A stretch of DNA of 64,000 nucleotides, taken from NCBI GenBank assembly GCA_014529385.2, contig CM043944.1:46708268-46772267 (forward strand). The letters run 5' to 3'. Within the stretch, counting starts at the first letter, position 1; every line of letters begins with the position of its first letter. Positions 13,901-25,500 of this stretch are shown piece after piece. This DNA comes from Adiantum capillus-veneris (Eukaryota > Streptophyta > Polypodiopsida > Polypodiales > Pteridaceae). Below the pieces are notes generated by a model. That model worked only from the letters and a program-made list of their open reading frames with translations, did not search any database and had not been told where the DNA came from. A program made the translations under genes and the position numbers.

Positions 13901-16726
13901 ATTCTGCTAAGATAGAGACTATACGTGATTGGCCCGATTTGAAGAATGTGTTTCGTACTACAGGCGGTTCATACGAAAGTTTGCAGAGGTTGCGTCCCCT
14001 TTGCATATCTTGTTACAGAAAGGAGTCCCTTTCTCGTGGGAATCCGCAGAGGTGATTGCCTTTCAGACATTGAACAAGAAATTGACTACAGGACCAGATT
14101 TGACTTTGTCGGACTTGCAGAAGTCATTTGAAGTATATTGTGATTCTTGTGGTCGTAGTCTGGGTGCGGTCTTGATGCAAGAAGGCCGTGTCATTGCTTA
14201 CGAGAGCCTCTTGTTCTATGGGCCGGAGATGACAATACAGATTTATAAGAAAGAGCTTTTGGCGGTTATCCATGCTCTTACTCAGTGGCTGCATTACCTA
14301 CTCGGAGCGGATTTTATTGTCTTTATAGACCATCAGAGTTTGCACTACTTCTTGTCACAGAAGCAGCTTTCGGAAAAGCAGATGCGGTGGGCGAACATCT
14401 TGTCACAATTTCACTTCCAGATTGTCCATGTGCAGGGACAAAAGAATGTGGTGGCAGATGCTTTGTCTCGGAAGCCGTTGATTCTGGCTTTTTCCGCGAT
14501 ACATCATAGGAGCTTTGAGGATATGGTCGACTTGTATGCCACAGATACAGATTTTGCAGATATTTTCACACGGATATGGGATGGGGAGACAGTAGCAAGA
14601 TACTCCCTTCGAGAAGCCTACTTGATGAGAAAAACCATGTTGTGCGTTACACAGCTGTTGAGGGAAAAGGTTATGACTGAATGCCATTGTCCACCTTTTT
14701 ACGGGTCACCTCAGCATTGCTACCACCATGAAAGGGGTAGAGAGATACTTCTTTTGGCCGAGACTCAAAAAGGATGTGGAAGAGTTTGTGCGCAGTATGC
14801 CAGAAGGTCAAGTTTAACAGGCATAAGGCACAGTGATTGTTATAACCTTTACCCATACCCACCCACCCCTGTGAAAGTATTGCAATGGATTTCATTTTTG
14901 ATCTCCCGAGAACACAGAATGATCACACGATGATTTTCCGATTACATGGCACGTCTGAGACGATTGTCTCCGACAGAGACCCCAGATTTATGAGTTTGTT
15001 TTGGAAGGCAATTTGGGAGAACATTGGCACGTGGTTGCAGTTCTCGTCATCGTTCCACTTGCAGACTGACGGGCAATCTGAGATTGCCAATTCAGTGGTT
15101 TTAGATTTATTGAAGTCTTGTATCTCGGATCAGAAGACTCAATGGGAAAAGAACTTACCTTTGGTGGAATTTGCCTACAATAACAAGATACACTCTTCGA
15201 CGGGGAAGACGCCATTTGAGATTGTTGAAAGTGCTGCGAAGGTTCCTTCTTCCTGAGCACGAAAGATTAGATATTTGAAGCGGATGAATATTCGCGAGAT
15301 TTGGATACGGCTTTTGCCAAGGTTCGCGAGACTTTGTAGAAGTCTCAAGAACGACAGAAAAAGGCAGCGGATCGCCATCGTCGCGACTTGAAATTGAAGG
15401 AGGATGATTGGGTGCTCTTACGTTTTTAGAAGGCACGCCTAAGAAAGAAAAAGGGAAAGGAGAGGCTTTTTCCAAAGCTTAGTATGCAATACTACGGACC
15501 TTTCCAGATTACTGAAAAGATAAATGATGTCTCCTTCCGATTGAAACTGCCAGATACTTGGAGGATTCACAATGCATTCCATGTGGTCTCTGGAACCTTT
15601 TAAGGGTGATGTGCCTGATGATGGGGAGCCTGATGAGCAACCCGAAGTGGAAGAAAACGAGGAGACCCTTGTTCCTAAACATATTTTGGCACATACGGAT
15701 ACGAAGAAAGGTAAAGTCCGAAGGCGGTTCTTGGTTAAGTTAAAGAACTTTCCTTCATTTGATGCGAAGTGGATGGAGGAGGAGCACCTAGCAGATACTT
15801 CTCGGATTGTGAAACTTTACCTCAATGCTTTGGTTTAGCATAGTCTACTCCAAACGGAACCCGAAAATTTAGCTTGGCCGAAGATCTGGTGTAGTGGGAT
15901 GCACAAGAGGGGAGTTACTCCGCTTCTTTGTCAATAGATGCCTTGATTTTGATACTAAAGTCACTGATGTCTCTTCGAGCTTCAGGGATACTGAGAGCTG
16001 ACAGTATTCTGCTGGATGACTTTATGAAATGGAATTTCTGATTATGATACTGATTTGTTCTTGACTTCTTTTGAGTGCAGGAACTGATAGACGAAATGGC
16101 TGCAGCATTTTGGTCTGATTGATCTTGAATAGACATGGTTACAATAGGGGTTAGTCAATCAGACATCAATGAGGTCCCGATTGCACCTAGATGTGATTGC
16201 TAGCTACATTGCCGATAATCATGGTCTAAGATCTGAATGAATGTTGAATGTCATGTGATGTGACTGTCGATTTGGTACATGTGCTAGATCTGTGTTCCTA
16301 GTACGCAGGTACTAACAGTCAGTGTCTGCTATGACGGTTTATGGCTTTTGCCGGTTTTGCAGGCGTATCGCGATCGATTACAATGCTTTCAAGAGGGGGG
16401 GTATGTCACAAAGTGATGACATGGCTACCGACAACAGAAACCATAATTTCTGCCAGAAACCCTAAAATTCTTGCAAACCCTAATTTCTGCCAGAAACCCT
16501 AATTTTTGGAAAACCTAATCCTAACTGTTGGCTGAAACCCTAAAAGCAGGCGGCCAGGCCTCGCGGCTGCAATGTACGGATATTTTCGGAAATCACGGAG
16601 GTAGAAAAAAGAAAAAACATTTTTTTTGAGTGATGCAAATCCCAGCTTTTGGGCTACGCTTTCCCAGCTTTTTTTGAGTGATGCAAATCCCAGCTTTTGG
16701 GCTACGCTTTGCTTTATTTTGCTCTC

Positions 16727-16802
<76 letters not shown>

Positions 16803-19455
16803 TGCTTTTGATCTGAAAGCTTTTGGGGCTCTGCTTTTTGGGCATCCCTTGTAATCTTTATATACACGGTTTAGGGCTCACTTTGCAGAGCATCTGGACG
16901 CAGAGTCTGAGAGTGAAACCCTAACCGCTCTTTGTACTTTGACATTGATTTAATACATAAAGAAATACCGAAAGGGGCGCCAGTCTTTGGGGCCAATATC
17001 TCTAGGCACGGAACTCCGTCGGGCCAGTGCAAATCTATTGTGATTTGTGAATTGTTTTGAAGTGGTTATTTGGTGATTCTTGACTTGGAGTGTCCAAGTC
17101 TGTTACAGTTCAACCCTTTCTAAGCGCAAAAAAGATAAGATTTTTGAAGCTGACGAGTATACGCGCGACTTAGACATGGCTTTTACCAAGGTCCCCGAGG
17201 CTTTGCAAAAATCTCAAGAACGACAGAAAAAGGCAACGGATTGCCATCGTAGCGATTTGAAATTGAAGGAGGATGATTGTGTGCTCTTATGTTTTGAGAA
17301 GGCACGCCTAAGAAAGAAGAAGGGGAAGGAGAGGTTTTTTCCAAAGCTTAGTATGAGATACTACGGACCTTTCCAAATCTCTGAAAAGATCAATGATGCC
17401 TCCTTCCGACTAAACTGCCTGACACTTAAAGGATTCACAATGCATTTCATGCGAGTCTCTTGAAACCTTTCAAAGGTGATGTGCCTGATGATGGGGAGCT
17501 CGATGAGCCTCCCGAAGTGGAGGAAAACGAGGAGATCCTTGTTCTTGAACAGATTTTGGCACATAAGGACACAAAGAATAAGGGTAAAGTAAGAAGGCGG
17601 TTCTTGGTTAAATTCAAGAACTATCCTGCATTGGATGCGAAGTGGATGGAGGAGGACCTAGCAGATACTCCTCAAATTGTGAACCTTTACCTTGAAGCTT
17701 TTGGTTTAGCATAGTCTATTCCAAATGGAACCCAGAATTCAGCTTGGCCGCAGATCTGGTGCACTGGGATGCACAAGAGGGAAGTTACTTCGCTCCTTTG
17801 TCAACAGATGCCTTGATTTTAGAATACTAGAGTCACTGATGTCTCTTTGAGCTTCAGGGATACTGAGAGCTGACAGTATTCTGCTGTATGACTTTATGAA
17901 ATGAAATTCCGGAATATGAAACTGATTTGTTCTTGACTTGTTTGTAACTGCAGGAACTGTTAGACGAAATGATTGCAGCATGTTGGTCTAATTGATCTTG
18001 AATAGACATGGTTGCGATAGGGGTTAGTCAATCGGGCATCGATGAGGTCCCGACTGGATCTAGATGCGATTGCTACCTACATTGCCGATAAATCATGGTC
18101 TAAGATCCGAATGAATGTTGAATGTCATGTGATCTCCTGTGATGTCTAGTGATGTCCTGTGATGTGATTGTCGATTGGTACATGTGCTAGACGTGCGTTC
18201 CTAGTACGTAGGTACTAACAGTCAGCGTCTGCTAAGACAGTTTATGGCTTCTGTCTGTTTTGCAGGCGTAATCGAGGGCGGTTACAATGCTTTTAAGAGG
18301 GGGGTATGTCACAAAGTGATGACGTGGTTGCAAGAAACCCTAATTCTGCTGAAACCCTATCCCTAAAATCAAAAACCCTAATTTTGTTGAAACCCTAACC
18401 CTAAAATAAAAAAACCCTACTTTTGTCCTAACCCTAGCCCTGATTTGTTGACGTGGCGGGCTGACACGTGGCTTGTTATACGGACATCAGCGTGAATTAA
18501 GGAAAGCTGTGCAGTTTTTTTGGCGTTGCTTTTTCTACTCAAATTGTTGAGAAAGAGAGAGAATCCTCACTTTAGCAAGAGAGAGAGAGAAAGAGAAACC
18601 CTCTCTGCTTAGAAAGGAAGTACTTTTGCTTTATTTTCAAAGCTTTTACTTGAAGTTTTTGATTTCAACTTTTGGGGCTCTGCTTTTAGCAACCCTTGTA
18701 ACTTTAAATATTTGAGCAGGCCTCTCACAACTCAGAGCATCTGGACGCAGAGTCTGAGTGTGAGCGCCTGTCCACACTCTTGTACTTTGAACTCAGATTA
18801 ATACAAAAAGAAATACCGAAAGGGGCGCCAGTCTTTGGGGCCAATATCTCTAGGCACGAAACACCGTTGGGCCAGTGTTGAGTCAATTGTGAACTGTTTT
18901 GAAGTGGTTATTTGGTGCTGTCGTGGTAGATTCTTGACTTGGAGTGTCCAAGTCTGTTACACATGCTCTGTGTTGTCTCTTTCTCTCGAGTTTTGTCTAG
19001 TTCTTTCAGTTTCTCTCACGTGTGTTGCATTAGATCTTTGGCTTGGGGTGTCCAAGTCTATTACAATGGGTATGAGTAGAGGGGAGAGCAAGTAGAGGAG
19101 AGCAACTACAGAAACATGCCACCCAAGTCGATGAGAGGTAGGAAATTGTGCCGAAGGATCCTTGATATGTGACTCCATGCTTTCTGCGAAAAGGTGCAAT
19201 CGAGCAGCTGCATATATCTAAGAGTAGGCTGCTTCCTATCCAAAGGAAAGGTCTTCAGCCACTTGCACAGAGATCTTTACAGCAGCTGGATAAGTCGATG
19301 AAGACATTAAGAGAAAAAAAGTTAAAACACCTAAACTTGCAAAGGAATCTTCAAAGTCGATGACAAGGAAGCTCTTGTACAAACCTTCAACCAAGGAGGA
19401 AAATACTCCATGGGGAAGAGCCCTTCAACCACCGACCACTGTGAGTGCGCGTGTG

Positions 19456-19517
<62 letters not shown>

Positions 19518-22500
19518 CACAAACGCCAGAGATGGTGAAGAGGGGGCGATCAGCCCCCCATGACTACCATGAGCAGAAGACCCTTAGTATAATGTGTGAT
19601 CTCTGTGAGATGAGAGATGTGGAAGTGGGTACCCCTTGGCCCCATAAATAGGTGCCCAAGGGAGGTAGGGCAAGGTGTGATAAAACTCCCCACGACCCAA
19701 CAAAAAAATGATATATGGAAATATATGTGGGCGCACGGACAAAAGTGGGCGGCTGGACCAAGAGCAACCTAGACTATGGGTGGCCAGCCCAGAGACATAC
19801 TAGCGGTACAAGTATGCCCTAGACCTGTGAAGCAACAGAGTGGTATAAGTCTAACACCCCCTCTCAGCACCTGATGCTGAACAAACCGCATGAAGCCGAA
19901 GATGTGAGGCAAATGATGAAGATGTCTGTTGCGATGTCCACTGAAGGATAATATTCCGGCAAACACCGCGAGTGTAGTAGCAGTTTGGGGTGTCGTGACC
20001 GCCAAGAAATCTCCATGGTAAAGTGCCATCACGAGCAGTGTAGTAAACTGCCGTATTCAGCCGATACAGGGTGAAGATACCGCGTGAAGGTCCCGAACTG
20101 AGTTTGAAACAACTCCTTGTCATAAAAGAAGTGCCAATAGACCTGCAAGTGTCTTGTCCAATAGGATCTGTGGTGTTTGTGGTCAAACCGTCTGGAGAAA
20201 ATAGAGAAGCCCAAGAACCGTCATGAGAATGGCCGGAATCCTGTCAATGCATGAACTTGCAACCTAGTGTGGCCAGGTGGCTAAGATGTGAAAAACTCCA
20301 GGAAGGCCAGATGTAGTAATCTGTGCCGTAAACTCCTCCGAATCAAGGAAATCTAGACTAAACAGTCTGCAATGTAGAAGCTACCGTAAGTTGCAGTAGT
20401 CACCGAGAGACTGCACGGACCACCTCCTGTTAGTAGGTAGGGTAATCCGAGATGAGGGGAAAGCCAGACTCAATAGTCAGCATTGTGAAGGACCTCTGAG
20501 AAGAGGTGTGGTCAGACGTAGCTATCTGCACCGTGATCATCGTGTATGAAGAAGGGAAGCCAGATTGAGCAGTCTGCGCAATGAAGATCCTCTGAGAAGA
20601 GGAAAGGCTTGACCAATCTGTCTGGGCTGCCTTGCTTGTATCTCCTATCTCCAATCCTCCGGTGTCAACCAAAACATAATCCGCGCCAACAACGCCACCA
20701 AACCGCATCTCGGGGTGGCTCTCAATGTAAATGAGCTGGGAGTGGCCTACTGCCCAGGTTGGGGGATAAGTCTGTTGTAAGGTTACCGAGGGTGAGTGTA
20801 AGCCACTCTGAAGGTAGCAATCCAACTGATCAGGAGTGTAGAAGAGCAAATGCACTACCATCCAAGCCAAGCTCCGGGTGACTCCGGATGTAGTCGCAGA
20901 ATGATGCTTGATCTCCCGTATCTCACGAGTAAACTCTCTAAGAGAGTCCAAAGCACTGAAGTCCCACTCCAGTCTGTAGATCCAAGCAATTAACTTGTCC
21001 AAGTAGCAAGAAGAGATCCAAGATCCTCTCCCTTAAGTCCATGTAGAGGCTCATGTGTAAGCAAGTGATCTGACTTGTCGAGGTCAAGTGGTAAGTGTGT
21101 CCACCCAAGATGGTGGTGTCTTCTCTGGGAATGTCGGAATCCCATATGCCATGAGCATGGCCATATCTTGTGTGAACTTCTCTGATGAGTGCATAGGTGT
21201 GTCCATAGCAAACCACAAGTCACCACCCCCTCTGGAGTTGTCACAAAGTGATGACGTGGCGGACAGCAGAAACCCTAATTTCTTCCAAAAACCCTAAAAT
21301 TCCTACAAATCCTAATTTCTACGAGAAACCCTAATTTTCGGAAATTGCGGAGGCTATATATATATATATATATTTTTATTTTTTTTAAATTTTTTTATTT
21401 TTATTTTGAAGTGATGAGCGACGCGAATTTTGCTTTTTTTTTTAAAAAAAAAAAAAAAAAGAGAAAAGACTTTCTAAGAGAGAGAGAGAGAACTGATGCT
21501 TTTTATTTTAAAAGTTTTTGGGGCTCTGCTTTTGGGCATCCCTTGTAATCTTTAAATTAGTGGTGAGGGCCTCACTTCTCATAGCATCTGGACGCAGAGT
21601 CTGAGAGTGAAACCGTAACCGCTCTCTTGTACTTTGATGATTGATTAATACAAAAAGAAATACGGAAAGAGGCGCCAGTCTTTGGGGCCAATATCTCTAG
21701 GCACGGAACTCCGCCGGGCCAGTGCAAATCTATTGTGATTTGTGAATTGTTTTGAAGTGGTTATTTGGTGCTGTCGCGGTTGATTCTTGACTTGGAGTGT
21801 CCAAGTCTATTACAGTGGTATCAGAGCACGGCCGATTTCTCTTCTACGAGAAATCCGATCCCGGAATTTTTTTTTCCGCGGCACCTATGGCTTCAGGCAA
21901 TGATCAGTCGACTCCCTCTGCATCTGGAGATGCGGGCTGGGATCACAATGTAGATTCAGGCAGAGAGTATGGCCCGCCTCGGCCTACTCAGGCGGAGCAA
22001 AAAGAGATGGAGCGTCGTCAGTTGATCGGCGATGCAACAAAGATGATGCTCAATTTTGCCAAGGACCCAAAGATGGCAAAATATATGAACCAGATCTCTT
22101 TGGAAGAGGTACAGATGGAGTGGGAAAGAACCACAACACCACTCCCGAAACCCGCTCTCAAGAAACCTTCTGCCTCCAAGAAATATACAGAGAAGGAACA
22201 GGAGAATGTGGTTGATGCATGGATTGCTCAGCTTTTTGACGTGCAAAAGAAAGGCAAAAAGCACGGCAAAAAAAGCAAAAGAAAGGCATTGACTTCCCGA
22301 GATATTTGGGTCGTCGGTCGACATTTTACAAGGCAAAGAAATTGAAGAAGCGCGTCAAGTTTGAAGACCTACCCAATTCTTCTTCTTCTTCTTCTGATAG
22401 TTCTTCTAGCTCCTCGGATTTGAGTGAAGAAGACAAAAAAAGGTAAAAGCGAAGCAAGAAACAAAGCTTCAGAAAGGGCAAGAAAAAGGCAAAGAAGGCT

Positions 22501-25500
22501 ACATCTCGCCCAGAGACTGACAGTTTTACTGAGGACTCGTCTACAGACAGCTCAGATTCCGATGATGGAAACTTTTATGCGAACAAGAAGAATTTTTTTT
22601 ACAAAGCCAACCAGTATGACTTTCTCGAAGATGAAAGCAAAAAAGTCCGAGAGTTTAAGGAAGGTGGCCACTCAATCAAGTTTGATACTTTTTCAGGATA
22701 CTCGGATGCTTCGAAGGCTTTGTCTTTTATACAACAGTTTGACATCGCTTTCGCGGGAGGACGCTATTCAGAGCACTCCAAGATTCGGAGAGCTTCCTCT
22801 TACTCTAAGGGGAATGCTCGTACTTGGTGGTTGATGCTTCTTTTAAACAAGACTGTGCCAGTTAAATGGCTGAAATTTAAGAAGCTTTTTATTTCTTCTT
22901 GGTTGACGCAAGAATATGAACGAGATATACGAGCTGCTTGGAACCATCTTCGGATGACCAAGAAAGATACAATCAATGCTTATTGTGAAGGATTCTGGAG
23001 CTCTTTTCTACCCGCCTTTTCATTCAAGAAGATCTCGTTCAGAGAACAAATTGAGCGGTTTACCTTGGGTCTACCTACAGAGATCCGAGTCATCAAGGCT
23101 GCTAAAAGACTTCAACTTCTCATCAAAGAAGTTCCATATTGTAGTATGAATTGACATTCAAGAAGCTGCGGGTCAAGTGTGGGGTCAAACAGGCCAAAAA
23201 GACATCCTACGCATAGGATGTCTTCTGTGTGATCTTGCACTCCAAACCCCTCGCTACACTAATAAGTCGATGGGTACTAGAAAAATTAACTCAAAGAGGC
23301 ATAGTGGACACATGGCAACACTAGAAGCGGAACATAAGTCAGCTTCTATTCAGGAGTTGATGAGTCATGCGAAGCAGGGCTTTGCCATTCACTCTGGCAG
23401 TCTGACCTACCCCACAGATGAGGCCATGACACAACGAGCCTAAAAGACTTCTGGGAATGAAAGTAGAAAGAAAAAGGGCAATGCAGAGAAAAAGGATGCA
23501 CAACCCAAGCTTACTCCTTAGGAGAGAGCTAGCTTCATCAGAGAGGGGAAGTGCTTTGGATGTGGGGAACAGGAACATATCTCCGCGAAGTGCCCTAATA
23601 AGGCACAGAAAGAACAGAATGATAAAGATGACGACAGGTCTGAGAGTTCGAGAGCAGTTGAGGAATGTGGCAGATAGAAAAGCTGAATTGGTACCACATA
23701 GCGTGGGACCTGCACCGAATCTAATGAATGAAAGTACCAACTTTGCCGCTTTTGGGGCAAAGTGAAGGATCATGAAGCTCTTTTGAAGGAGCCAAGGTAA
23801 ACTTCTTTTCACTTGGAATTGGCGGCTCGATTACGCCCAACAGACTGACGCCACAGGCGGAGGTAGTTCGACTGGCACCCGGATGGGATGTTGCCATTAC
23901 ACCGAGCATTGGCAAACTTCGTTTGCAATGACAGGGGTGTTTAGGGCACGCGAGTGACGTTCTACTCAGGATCCCTTGGTACCACAAGAACTACGCCGTG
24001 GTTGACTACCGGGCGGAGAAAGCGACTTTGATAAATGAAGGGCTTAGAGATTGTACTTGATGAACTTCAGTTTCTTACTCATTCTTTTGGAAGAGAACTG
24101 AACGATGGATAAAGGTTGAATATGTTTTGACCCGATCAAAAGAACGCCAAGATTTTTCTCCACACTCATGCCGATTGCTTTTCAGAGGGCCTGAAGATCA
24201 AACTGAAGATCAAACCATTGATCTGATACTTGGAAGCACGCCACCGAATTGGTCACCTTATCGTGTGAGCCGAGTACAGAATGAAAAGATTATGAACCTA
24301 GTGAAAGACCTCTTGGAAAAGGGTCTTGTCCAGCCTAGTACTTCACCGTATTGCTCTCCAGTGTTGTTGGTTTTGAAGAAAGATGGATCTTGGAGAATGT
24401 GCATCGATTATAGCGCTCTCAACAAAATCACTATCAAGAACAGATTTTCGATTCCTAGGATCGATGATATACTTGACAGGTTACAGGGATCCTCGTGCTT
24501 TAGCAGGATTGACTTGAAGAGTGGATATCATCAGATCAGGATAGCGCCAAGAGATGTCTACAAGACAGCTTTTCGGACGACTTTTGGGTTCATTGAGTTT
24601 TTGGTGATGCCTTTTGGCTTAACCAATGCTCCTGCGACATTTAACCGGATGATGGACAGGATTTTTCGAGAGTACAGGCTATTTGTTGGCACTTTCTTTG
24701 ACGACATCATTGTTTTCTCCAAGAATGAGGCAGAACGCAGAGATCATCTGCTTCAAATCTTTCAGGCATTACGAGATCACTCGTTAGTGATTAATGCAAA
24801 GAAAAGTGATTTTTTCCTACGAGAGATACATTTTTTGGGACACATTGTGTCAGCAGCAGGAGTGCAAATGGACCCGGCCAAGATAGAGACTATCTGTGAT
24901 TGGCCCGATTTGAGGAATGTCCATGAAGTTAGAAGCTTCTTGGGATTGTGTTCGTACTACAGGCGGTTCATATGAAAGTTTGCAGAGGTTGCTTCCCCTT
25001 TGCATACCTTGACACAGAAAGGAGTACCTTTTTCGTGGGGACCCACAGAGGTGACTGCCTTTCGGACATTGAAAGAGAAATTGACTACGGGACCTATTTT
25101 GACTTTGTCGGACTTGCAGAAGTCATTTGAAGTATATTGTGATGCTTGTGGTCGTAGTCTGGGTGCGGTCTTGATGCTAGAAGGCCATGTCATAGCTTAC
25201 GAGAGCCGTTTGTTCTCTAGGCCGGAGATGACAGCACAGATCTATGAGAAAGAGCTTTTGGCGGTTATCCATGCTCTTACTCAGTGGCGGCATTACCTAC
25301 TCGGAGCGGATTTTACTGTCTTTACGGACCATCAGAGTTTGCGCTACTTCTTGTCACAGAAGCAGCTTTCGGAAAAGCAGATGCGGTGGGCGAACATCTT
25401 GTCACAGTTCCACTTCCAGATTGTCCATGTGCAGGGACAAAAGAATGTGGTGGCAGATGCTTTGTCTCGGAAACCGTTGGTTTTGGCTATTTCCGCGATA

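Larger units (their letters stand above)
10628..17107 (+). mobile_element. G2: complete-length chromovirus nested in G1, trans-mobilised type
   Basis: LTRs 10628-11304 and 16404-17107 (TGTCACAAAG...TACA) are bounded by an exact GTTCA target duplication (10623-10627 and 17108-17112). A primer site TGGTATCAGAGC follows the 5' LTR and a purine tract AAGAGGGGGGG precedes the 3' LTR. G2 belongs to the same family as its target G1. It shares a 101-bp integrase deletion and two gag stop codons with G3, so it was probably already defective when it moved. Confidence 0.9.
1366..18961 (+). mobile_element. G1: 5'-truncated Ty3/gypsy chromovirus, split by C1 and G2
   Basis: G1 is present in three pieces: 1366-4902 (gag to RNase H), 9970-10627 (integrase) and 17108-18961 (integrase end, chromodomain, 3' LTR). 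The order gag, protease, RT, RNase H, integrase, chromodomain is that of Ty3/gypsy chromoviruses. Copia C1 entered between RNase H and integrase. G2, a member of the same family, entered the integrase region with a GTTCA duplication. The 5' LTR is missing. Unlike G2 and G3, G1 keeps the full integrase core segment 10213-10313. G1 is the oldest insert of this nest, and its frames are broken by stops and small deletions. Confidence 0.85.
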
